A stretch of 64,000 nucleotides of DNA, from positions 17,148,590 to 17,212,589 of the forward strand of contig CM038921.1 of NCBI GenBank assembly GCA_021904315.1, written 5' to 3'. Below are positions 49,199-60,189 of the stretch, in pieces. The notes beneath the pieces were generated by a model. It did not search any database. It was not told where the DNA came from and saw only the letters and a list, made by a program, of their open reading frames with translations. Numbering within the stretch: position 1 is the first letter of the stretch; each line of letters begins with the position of its first letter. The position numbers were made by a program, and so were the translations under genes. Source of the DNA: Sphagnum magellanicum (taxonomy: Eukaryota; Streptophyta; Sphagnopsida; Sphagnales; Sphagnaceae).

Positions 49199-49586
49199 GG
49201 CTGGAGTGAACCAGCACCCATCTGTGCACCATTAAAGATGGATGGTAAGTAGCCATGAAACAGTTTTCTGTTAGGTTCCAGTTCCCTAGTCAACCATGGT
49301 GGTTAGCTCAGTTGCTTTTTTTACTACCTACCTACTAACAACCTGCAAGTGGGTCTTGTGGGTTGTTGGTAGGTAGGAAAAACACCCCTTGCCTATGTAT
49401 AAACCACCTGATTACCTAGTAGTCACCTATTTTCCTACCTATTTACCTAGATATAGGACCTATTCTTACGGAATGGGATACCACGGTAAAACCAGAAATT
49501 AACTCAGTTGAGGTTGTTCATCTGCAACTGAGTCATAAGGCACATCCAAGGGATGGTGTGCTAGTGGATGCTAGTTCACTCTGGCC
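49199..49586. mobile_element. Mutator-like MITE, second copy (inverted)
   Basis: Reverse-complement relative of 38103-38488. It contains AGTGAACCAGCACCCATC, AAACAGTTTTCTGTTAGG, CCATGGTGGTTAGCTCAGTT, AACAACCTGC, ATGTATAAACCACCTG and ends ATGCTAGTTCACTCTGGCC. Both terminal repeats carry mutations and no 9-bp duplication is clear, so it is older than copy 1. The same internal foldback (CTACCTACCTACTAACAACC with GGTTGTTGGTAGGTAGG, 49324-49377) is conserved. Confidence 0.88.
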
Positions 49587-51344
49587 AGGGACTCATCGGA
49601 TTAGACGTTTGGTATAGTGCAATGTAATCATGGTACTGCATTAGAGCCTCAAGAAGGATGTTGTTTTTTGTGTAATAAGATGGTCATCCTATGAAGAGCT
49701 TATGATCTAGTCGGACCATGGTTTCTGACAGCAGGTATACAGAGTTTGAAGTTTTTACTACTTGGTTGGTGGGTCTTGCCATATTTTAGTTGTTGATCAT
49801 CAGATCAAACAGATTGCCAGGAAAAACCTTTCAGCATTGAAGTGCAATCTTTCTTAGAAGTCCTAAATATTGATGATCAACTTGGGCTCAAACAAACTTC
49901 ACCCAGTGCATAGCTTACATGAAATAAGGTAATGTTGAAGAGGTACCAAAGACGGTACTACATACATTGGGATTTGTGAATAGATCTTTGCTTGTTGAAT
50001 ACCACAGTTTGTGATGCTGTTGAAGGTTGAGTTAAATAATTTTTTTAATTTTAATTTTAAGTTTCATTTTAAAAGGGAAGATTTCAAAGGGTACTTAAGA
50101 AAGAGGTAAAGATAATGGTAAAGGAGGTGGAGATTTTGATGAAAAATAGTTGTAATTGCCTTCTCATGTAGGTGGGTAGCAGAGAGGACTAAGGTAGCTA
50201 GGCTTGGAAGAGGTAGTTATTTTAGCAGATGGCATAGAAAGACATACATACATGATGACAGAATTCCATGGTGAACTGCTTGAAACTATAGACTCGATAT
50301 AAATCCAGAGAACAGATGCAAGAAAACCTTTACAAGATACATACAGTTTCATATATTGATAGATAGAATTCTACACAACAGCTGAATACACTCAAGGGTG
50401 TTTCAAGCTGTATACATGTATATTCACAATGATTTTCCTTTAGGAACTTGAAACTCTGAAACTGAAATCCAAACTTACTTACCAATGACTTTATCTTGAG
50501 CAATAAAAAGAGCCCAACAGATCACACAGATCTTGTGGATGGTCATCTTCTGATCACTGTTATGTCCTTCAGTGTAAAACCTGGCACAAGAAGTTTAACT
50601 TCAAGAACAGAGTAGCCAGTAGCCAATTTCACTCTTTTGTTTCTTCTAGATCTAAAGCAGTCTACACTATACACAGCTAGAGAAATTTCCTTGCCTTTCA
50701 GTCCAGTTTTTCAAGGCTGAATCTGACACACATCCTATATATTACACCTCTAAAAGGACTGTGAATCCAATGGGTGACACAAACTGTGATGTGCCCTGCA
50801 AAGGGCACCCAAGAAGATGATCTTCAAACTGTGATTATATAATAACACTATGGGAGTCATGGGTGGCCATTGAGCACAGAAACACCACAAGCTATAGATT
50901 CAATGGATCTGTCCAGAAGAGATTTCCAATTACACCCTGGCTCTCCTCTCAGCCAACCATCTGATGATCACAGTTGAGTCCTAATGACCACTAAGGACAC
51001 CTTCGAGGAGTGTGTCCATACATGAATTGATACCATCACCTTGAGAACTCATTGTGAAACTTGGTACCAGCTTGGTATCCCAGCTTCCATTCAATGCCCT
51101 ACCAGGATCAACCTCCTGTCAGTGGAGAAAAAAAAAGAGGAAACTCAGACACAAATTTCTTCATCAGAAAATCTCTTTACACTACACCAGTATCTAGTGA
51201 GACTTCCTTCCAAATGGATGAACATCTGTAAAATCAACTAAATTAGCATCTCAAAATGCTTCAACAAGACAATAAACCAAAATCTCTATGTTTCAACCCA
51301 AATCAAGGATCATATGTCAATATGGCCAACTATATTTTGCTGGT
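49587..51344. other. Downstream region of the ERF gene
   Basis: No supported gene. The part next to 51345 is probably the 3' UTR of the minus-strand ERF gene. Confidence 0.45.
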
Positions 51345-53133
51345 TCATTTACTGAGCTCATGGTTTAATTCAGTACCTAGTAAGTTCAACTCAGCATTGC
51401 TCTGCATAAGAAAATCTTCCAGGCAGGAACCACTGACCTCCATAGGTGCATCTGTGTATACAGGTTCTTCAGCACATGAGCCCAAGTAATTCTCCACCCA
51501 CATGTCGGAACTAGCTGGCATATGTTCAGTGTTGAAGTCCAAGCCAAAGATCTGATCCTGAGTCCAGTGGGTGGGTTCAGGCTGTGACAGCATCATGAAC
51601 CCTTCTTCCAGGCTCATGAAAATGGAGTCTTGATGGACAACTGCTTCACCTGTTGATGCTGTCACAGGTTGTTGCTGGGACCAATCTAAGGATACACCTG
51701 GCAAGAACATCATCGATGAGCATGGAGTGGTGATGTGACCATTGCCATCCTCCCCATATACTTCTTCAAAGAAATTGTCAGAAGCTGCTATAACCGCAGT
51801 CGCATGGAATGGAGAAAGCTGTTGATGGCTAAGTTCAGAAGAAAAATCTCTTGGCATCTCAATGGCTTTAACACCATGGTCCAAGTATGATACCAGCTCA
51901 AAGGAATCTGCATCCACTGCAGCATGTCATGTCAAAGCAAATTCGGGACATAAAGAGCCACAGAGACAGATTTATAACCATTGTAACTGTGCACCTGCTC
52001 TGAACTCGTTGAATTTTGCAAGAGACTCACCTGTGGTGATGCTCCCAAGCTGGCAGACTGCTCCAGCATCTGAAGGTGACATATCTCCTCCAGCACCAGG
52101 CTGCCTGTTGTTCACAGGAGTAGAAGTTCTGGTCTCTTTTGGAATTGGCAAGGGAGTAGAAGCAAACTCAGAAGCATATTGCCTAGCCTTACCTTTCACA
52201 AACTCTGTTATTGCCTTGAAAATAGTTTGATCCGATATATTGCTCAAGGAAAGTTCAGGTGGCAGACTCTCAGCATACGCCTCAAGCCGCTCACAACAGA
52301 AATTGGGCTTCTGTTTCTTGTTGCATCTCAGAATTTTGCGGGCAGCATCTACAGCATGGGCTGCCCCTTCCTCAGAGATGTAAGTCCCGAGCCACACTTT
52401 CTTATCTACAGACTTCCACTCTGCAACTCGAATCTCTGCCACCCACTTGCTGAGATCTGGCCGAAAACGCACACCATAGTACTTTGAGCTACATTCCTTA
52501 TTTCTAGGTCGTCGGGAAGTAGCTTGCATTGTATTCTGTACTTCATCTTGCTGTGCCGTACTGCAACTGATCAAACAAGAGCTGTCAAATATCAGAAGAT
52601 GAGATCAAATTGGAGATTCAGTGGTGAGAGAAACTGTAATTGACAAATGCCCAACCCTAATGTACATCTTCATAATTTCATGCATTTCCTCATGTTGTTC
52701 ATGGTGATTTGTGTGGGAAAAGAGTGGATGCAAATACAGTGGATTGTAGAATTTCCTCAGTTTTATCATCCTATTGACCACACATGTCCATAGCCACAAG
52801 ATTTGTGAGAGTCTGAAATCGGGCCACTAAACCCTACCTGATGTTTGTCCCATCTTCTTGTACATCGTCACTGGGAACGGATGTCGAATCTCCCTTGGCT
52901 TCAAGAAACGTATCTGCAGCAGCAAAGCCAAGATTTGACTCTTTGTGCTCGAACTGCGAAGTACTCTGATGCACAGATTTGCAGCAGATTTGGAGTTGGA
53001 AGGACGCAGTCTGCAGCCCAGGGCAGTTTGGACATCGAACGAAGCTGGTGTTGGAGGAAGCTGCTGCTTTGTGGTTAAAACCACGGAGGTCGGGGTGACT
53101 GAGATCGACTCGTTGCGTGAAGCTCTCGGGCAT
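51345..53133 (-). CDS. AP2/ERF-domain transcription factor, three exons
   Basis: Spliced exons are 53133-52838, 52560-52031 and 51916-51345. Introns have CAG|GTAGG...TTGCAG and CACAG|GTGAGT...CTGCAG borders, and the joined length is 1398 bases, an exact 465 residues plus stop. An AP2/ERF DNA-binding domain lies at about residues 126-186 in exon 2: YYGVRFRP, SKWVAEIRV, a short WKSVDKK insert, KVWLGTYISEEGAAHAVDAA and KPNF. AP2/ERF proteins bind GCC-box or DRE-type sites in the nucleus. The usual A-Y-D-x-A reads A-V-D-A-A, and the YRG start reads YYG. ELSLSNISDQTIFKAI follows the domain, a little like DREB-type tails. Exon 3 encodes an acidic, Trp/Phe-dotted C-terminus suited to activation. The start is the first ATG in exon 1. 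Many ERF genes have no intron, so two introns are unusual. Exact subgroup is not assigned. Confidence 0.9.
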
Positions 53134-54280
53134 TGTCAGCGGAGCGGCGGCCTTGTCGAGAGTAGAGATTTCACCCGCCCGCAGCTGATCTCGGAGCTCT
53201 ACCGTTTCCAGCTTTCTGTATTTGTTGGTTCCCAGCTGCTGCTATGGCTGCGCTTCAAGAGAAAAATACCCTCGCCCCCCACCCTTGAATCCTTAGGAAC
53301 CCGGCTTTGCAGGCTGCAAGCGTAATAATATGCCTACACAAGGACGTTCACACAAGACACAGCATAACATACTAGTACAATATTCATGTTGACTCTCGAG
53401 CCTCTTGACCCCCCCTGTTTCTGGACTCCCTCTGTCTCTGTGTGCTACTTTGGATCACATTTCAAGCTTCAAACCCAAGTGGGCCATGTCTGGAACATCC
53501 TCAATTCAACTTTCTCTGCAATCACAAAAGAATGATCCATCCCCAAAGTGATGAAGTGCTTCAAACTGGTAACCCCAACTTTCTGAATCCCGCTCTAAAA
53601 CTCTCTACAAACTACGACGAAAAAGCAAAAAGAAAAAGACAGAGAGGACCCTCCCCTCCCCCCCCAAAAAAAAGTGTTGAAGTTCAAGCCCTTTTAACAA
53701 CTACTTGTGATCAATTTCCAATTCCAGAATAATAGTAGCAGTACAAATGGGTATTGACCACTGAAATCTCTCTCGTCAACTGCAATTTCAGAGTGTGTGT
53801 GTGCTAAGTGAAATTGGAACTTGGGTTTCACTGTTGTTAGGCTAACCGGATGATGATGCTGATGATGATGATGTTTGTACAAAGTACTTCAACGTTTTAT
53901 ACAAGAGTGTGCAGGCTAACTGCTTTGTTTACGGTGGAAGTTGAATAGCAGGTGGCAAAGGACTGACAATTTGCGCGAAGGATTGCGATGATCGAAGAGA
54001 GAAAGCAAGCTATGGAAGAAGAAGAAGATGCAGAAGAGCATCAAAGGGACCGGCCAACGAATCGTGAGGTTGGGGAATTGCAACGAAGGTGTGTGGCTGC
54101 GAAATTTCGTATTTTGCCGACCCGACTTCACTCCCTGCTGCTGCTGCTGCTCTTGCTGCTTAATTTGAACTGGTCAAACAAACAATTTGGGCTTCTTATT
54201 TACACAAAACAAATGAGTTACACATCATATAGCAAAATAACAAAAAGGGTTACATATTATTTGTCAAGCTTTTGACTAGC
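53134..54280 (-). promoter_or_regulatory. Probable 5' leader/promoter region of ERF gene
   Basis: On the minus strand, upstream of the ERF start codon, this region is CT-rich (for example CTTCTTCTTCCATAGC near 54010) and carries GCAGCAGCAGCAGCAG (54138-54157). It resembles a plant 5' UTR and core promoter. A weak TATA-like GCTATATGATG lies near 54222. The plus-strand frame 53988-54275 crosses the repeat and is not credible. Confidence 0.4.
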
Positions 54281-55374
54281 CATGATGAATATTTATTGTG
54301 CATGTTATATGGTTTCAATTTGTTTGTTAAGTAAAGACATCTAATAGAATAGCTATGGTTTAAGAGAATCATAATTTTATTGTGAAAATATTGTTCTTGA
54401 ATGTTTTGAAACACAAATCAAGAACAGTCCAACCTTGACATAGTGCTTAGTTTTATCAAAATGCATCAATAGGATTAGCAATATTTCTTCAAAAACATTT
54501 TGAATATTTTAACCACAAATTTAAAAACACATGCTCTACTTGATAATGTGGTTGTTTTCCATTTTGTGACGTAGCCAAGGTGGCAAACATCCATAAGTTA
54601 ATTTAGCCAAATTTGGTTATTGACTAGATATATTTGGCTACCTATTGGACCATGTACAAAAATTGGAATTTTTTTTCAATTAAAAGAAATCCAAACATTA
54701 ATGAATTTACAAAAAAAATTCAAAAAATTTGCAATGTTATGACATTTTGCACCAAAAAATAGCTTTATAAATCAATTTAAATAATGTCAAACATTAATTA
54801 TCATGGAAATGATGTTAGAATCATGAAAGTTTTAGGGTTTGATTTTTTTTTTTAAAGGACAATTAAATTAGCTTTTTGTAATAAATTTTAACTAATTTCC
54901 ACATGCTTGGTAAGAAGTCAAGCAGATGTTCATATGAAAACTACTCATAATTTTATTTTATTTTAAATAATCCTTTGACACTTAAGAAGTGTGTTATTAA
55001 ACTAGAAGTGTCATACAGTCATTGAGTCCTTTAATCCTTGAACATTTATATAAAGGTTTAAGAAATGTCAAAATTATTCAAATAATTTTGGCCACCCATT
55101 GTAGCACATATCAATCATAGGATTAACTAAGCATCTCCATTATTCACCAATAATGTTGTGTTTACATGGGTTACCATAAGGTAAAATAAAAGGACATGAC
55201 TATTTTATTTTTATTTCTATTTCTAATTGTAAAAGCCCATAGCACATTGTTTCCTTCCATAAAAATGATTATCAAACTTGAAAATTTCTTCAAGTACTAA
55301 AAAATTACAATAGTTATACATCATTAGGAATGATATAGACTCTACTAATTTGAGAACCCTTGGTTCAAATGTGT
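54281..55374. other. No supported gene
   Basis: AT-rich intergenic DNA. Confidence 0.5.
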
Positions 55375-55636
55375 TTTTTACCCTAAAACTCATGAATTTT
55401 GAAAATGTGTCTTTAACAAAAGTTATTATTTTTTATGTGATAAAGAGCATGGATGCATAATTTACATGATGTATGATCAAATTTTAATCTAAAAATATTT
55501 AAATATAAAACATTGTGAAAACTGCAAAAATTGGGTTAATAGACCAAGACATGAAAGCCACATGTCCCATGTAGTCCCTAGAAACAAAAATTTACCTTAA
55601 CACCCTTAACCTTCCTAAAGACTACCCATTTGTAAA
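55375..55636. repeat. Dispersed repeat, copy B
   Basis: Same-orientation partner of 45620-45830, containing CATGAATTTTGAAAATGTG, CTTTAACAAAAGTTATT, TTTATGTGATAAAGAGCATG and TCCCATGTAGTCCCTAGAAA. About 60 extra bases separate its halves relative to copy A. Confidence 0.7.
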
Positions 55637-58600
55637 TGTATAAGCATCTAAAAATTTGAAAATCATTTACTATAGTTTGAGTAATTGAGTTTTAAAAATA
55701 ATTACACAATAATGCTTTACATATTATGCACATAAATAAGTAGCATCAAACACAAAATTGCAATCACATATGAAACATAGAAGTCCATCTCATAGTGTGA
55801 ATGACTTAATTTAATCACAGTAGTATGTTATAAAATCCAAGTGCTACATGTTACATCCACCACATGTGTAGCAATATGTTTGATTTGATTTTTGTTAGTC
55901 ATAACAAATGTATTTGGCTTTCATATTAATCAAAATGAACATAGTCAATCATTCTAAATTAATAAACTTAACCACACGACCAATTTAGTTGTCATGTGAG
56001 GTGATGTTACGAAGATAAAAACATATTTTTGTCATATTGTAACAATGTGACCTTTTAAGCTTGACAAATGGGATATGCATTAATTCCCTCATATGAATAT
56101 GTAACAAAAAAATTTCAAGTTTTGAGTGTGTTCCTTAGTTCCTCATAATTAGTTTGAATAAAAATAATTTTGAACATGCACAAATGGCATAATATTTCAT
56201 TAAAGGAAACCCTCTAATAAATTTTGTTTACATAAGACAAATGAAAAAAGGATTTATTCTAGTTTGAGTTCAAATTGGATTAAGATTTTCATAAACTCAT
56301 CATAGATTCACCATGGCTTGAATCATGAAGGAAGCAAGTGTTACTCTCCATATTTTAAACTTTTGTACATCCCCATGGGAAATATATTGAAATTGCAAAT
56401 TAATGGAGTTCTTAACATATCATTTAGGCGATAGTAAACCATTTGCACATGCTCCAATGTAGGATCTTCCACTGCACATGAACCACACCATGTTGTCTTC
56501 TCACCTTTGATTTTTTTGAAGATGACATGACATGTATGCCAATCTCATGTTCTAATGTTGTCACATTAATGACCTTAAACCCTAAATAAAATCACACCAT
56601 TGCTTCCAAAAAAAATTCATTGTAACTAAAAACACCAAGACCATTATCAACAATTTCATAGTAACAAAGCAACACAAGTTTCATGTCACTACTAATTGTG
56701 AAGTCTTTGAGTCCCTTTGCAACCTCCAAGGTTATATTATGTTTTAATTCCTCCAACAATGTGTTTGCACAATACAAGTCCTTATGAGAATTGGATGATG
56801 TTTTTGTTTTTGAAAATCTTTCAAGATTTTTTCTTTGTATTACTTCCGTCTTAGTTCTTGGTTACCACAAGTGTGTTTTGCCATGCATTTCATAGTTTCA
56901 ATCATGAGGCAAAACATAGGAAACACTTTTGGTCCATTGGTTGTGCTTTAAAACCAATTCCAATCCAATTTGACTAAATGATGGTTTGTTTACCATTCCC
57001 CCAAACACTTATCACACTCCTATGTTTGAGCACAATTTATTATAGCCATCTTGAGCATTGAATATACTCTTAAAAACAAAACAAAACGAAAAAGTGTGAT
57101 TATCAAATTTAATTTACATATGTTTATAAATAGCTAATCAATTTGTAACTAAACATTGTTATTCTATTTCAGGTTGTTAAAACGATCTTGCACCACCTCC
57201 ATTTCATTGTTGCAGTTTGCAACATTAGTCCAAGAAGGACCAATGGTGTTGTTCTCACTTTGTAAAATTGAAAAGAAGAATACTACAATCATTTCATGTC
57301 TTGGCCATGTTGTCATCATGTTCCTTTTGTTGTGGTCCAACATTCATGGTGAGCCCAACCCAGGTTGTGACACTTTACCATACAAAATTTTGCTATTAAA
57401 AGTGTGGATCTAAGAATCCATAAGGTTAAGAAAAATGAGAAGTTTCATTACTACAATTCATGTTTTTTTCACTACCTATTTTTATCAAAAATTTAGTCAT
57501 TTTAAACACTAGATAATTTTGGCTTCTTTAAAAAGACCAATCATTTATAGCATGAACTTGCTAGCAATTCAATAATTTACACATTAACTTAATGACAATT
57601 CCAATGTCATCTCAATCTTGGTTGAAATGTAAGGTAGTGTTGAATGACGTCACTAAGTTGAAACCCAACATGCATGCATGTGGCCACTAATGTGATCAAA
57701 CTACATCATAAATTGAATAACTATTTGAGGAATTGAATTATATCTATACTTTCTACTTTCAATTTGTTATAGGTCATTGAATTGTCATTGGACTTGTAAT
57801 TTATCATTTAATAATCACAAATGAATACATGTATAATTTTATTTTTTATAATCTTGCTAGTTGAATTTAGTAATATATGTGACAATTATAAAATGTCACA
57901 ATCTAGGGAATTTACTTTCACAACTATAAACAAGTCCTTAACCATTCAACCACTTCCTCAAATTAAAACAAATAATATATGGCATAAATATAAGCACATG
58001 TATATTTTCAATTTCACATTCCATGATATAATTGTATAATTTATAAATTACATAATTAATTTATTCTCAAAAAATTATTCATGCTGTTAAAGTAATTATG
58101 TATTTATTCAAAAAAACTCAAATGTAATGGTCTACATTTTGATTTGGGGCAAAATATAATATTTTCAGTTAAATTAAATATTTTCTAATCTTGTACTGAA
58201 ATTAATTTCACATAATGAATTTCACATATCTTTAATATCATGAACAAACCAAGGGAAATATACATATATAAAGATCTGATAAGTAGACAAAGGGGTTCAA
58301 AAATGAAATATTATGTGCCTTCTTCAGTGGATTTCTTGTAGGACCAGGAACATTTCAAGAGGCGATCCAAGAAAGTATGTGTTTGATGATGCCACCTTAG
58401 TAGGTTAACATAGGTCCCCCCAATTTAATTCAGTTGGGATGTGAATTAAGTGGACTATCTCAACTGCTGAGAAAATAATTTAAAGATTAGATGGATGAGA
58501 AAGTCCAAAAATCATACTTCTGGTCAATGGGGCACTCATCTAAACTCATTTTATCCCTAAACAATATGTACCTTGTACATGGTAATTCAATTTTCTATAC

Positions 58601-60099
58601 CTTTTAGTCCTCCTGACCTCATTGCACTTTGTCATTAATTTCCAAACCAACACTTGAAAAAACCAGGACAAAATAGAGTTATCTGTAAAGTCACTCTGTC
58701 TTCACCCTCTCTTTGGACCTGCTTTTACCCCCCTATGCCCTCTTTCAGTGGTATCCGCAAAGTAAGAAAATTTTGTTCAATCTCGGTGTGGAATGCATAA
58801 GGTTCGAAAGTAATTATAGCAGTTGTACAGGTAGGAGCAGTGGAAATGTATGTAACAGCAGTGGAGGCGCTCAGGAAAAAGGAAAGACAGGATGAAACTC
58901 AGTTTACCACCAAAATCGGTGGAGTTATTTCGTTTTGCAAAAACTTTCATTGCCATTACACTTTTGATGGCCTATTATGCGGAAACTGGCCGTTCTCGCC
59001 CCCTAATCTTCTGAACTTTACAAATAACTTTATTGAACTGGAGTAACTTTAAAAGTATATGGAGAGAGAGAACCTGGAGTACTTCCAAGGAAAAGCATTT
59101 AAAAATTTAACTGGGACTAGGGCTGTGTGGAACTTCAGTTTGCAAAAAGAACTGGGAACCCCAAAAAATAAACCAAGGAAAATTTACCTTGTGACCCAAA
59201 TGCTACAAAGATACTCTTATCAGTTGCCCATTCTCTCATATTCTGGAGAAGGAACCTGCACATTTCATGCACAATTTAGTTGACAAATTTTGTCCTGATC
59301 CAAAAGTAGTCTACTTATCATTCTTTGATCAATCCCAACAGCTCCCTATGGTGAGGTGATTGCCTTAACAGCCGGCCATTGGTTTGGTTGGAATTTCAAG
59401 CTAGCCTACAGGAGTAGAAACTTCAAACAAAATCCCTCTTGAATGCTGGCTACCAGAAATTGGTGTAAATTGCCATCCTTTTTCTTTGATAATACAACTT
59501 GTGCACTAAGGTGATTGCTGCAATGGCCGGCCAAATTGGCCCTCCAAAAAATTCCAACCATTTGGAAGATGATTTGAATCTAATTGATGTCTGGAGTCTT
59601 GAGAATTGACCATTGTTGTGAGGTTCTTGATTTTGTTAATACTGTCTGGTTTTTAGATGTTTTGGGAATCAAAGAATTTTCAGTTTCAGGTTTTTGAAAA
59701 TTTTCAAAATCGAAAGCCTTTGGTCTAGTATTTTTGAGAATTTTCTGGTTAAGGCTCAGAAATGTTTCTTTGATTTTTTTAATTGCCCATACAGGGTATA
59801 TATATTACCCTGCCCTTACCCATCAAGTTTAGGGTTCTCGAAAGAGAAAACCTCCTCCCAACACTGATTTGACCCTCAATGGTCTCGCTCCCCCCACCCC
59901 ACCAATTCTCTCCTTGTATTGTGGCCTCCAAATAGCCAATAATTTACTTTACATTAATTCCATCTTGTGGGAAACAAGTTTTTGAGCAATTTATTATTTT
60001 CTGCATTTGCCTTCAACTATTTCCTCACATCTCCTTGGGGTGTTCAGTTGATGAATATGGCCCATTGCATCTAGGGTTGGCTAAGAGTAAGTAAAGCCC
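55637..60099. other. No supported gene
   Basis: AT-rich intergenic DNA. Frames such as 57156-57413, 58713-59046 and 59059-59283 are short and unrecognised. A related pair containing GTGATTGC and GCCGGCCA occurs near 59356 and 59510. Confidence 0.5.
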
Positions 60100-60189
60100 A
60101 AGGTGAGAGACGTTCCCAAAATTTGGAAGGGGCCTAAGATGAGGTTGTATTCCAATTGAGCCCTACATTTTGGGAATGTCCCTCACTTG
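60100..60189. repeat. Inverted repeat able to form a long hairpin
   Basis: AGGTGAGAGACGTTCCCAAA (60101-60120) is matched in reverse complement by TTTGGGAATGTCCCTCACTT (about 60169-60188) with few mismatches and a loop of about 45 bases. It could be a tiny foldback element or a small-RNA-like hairpin; nothing in the sequence decides between them. Confidence 0.6.

Noticed and set aside
53988..54275. Plus-strand ORF with Leu run
   Set aside because: The Leu run is a CTG microsatellite read in frame, within the probable ERF upstream region.
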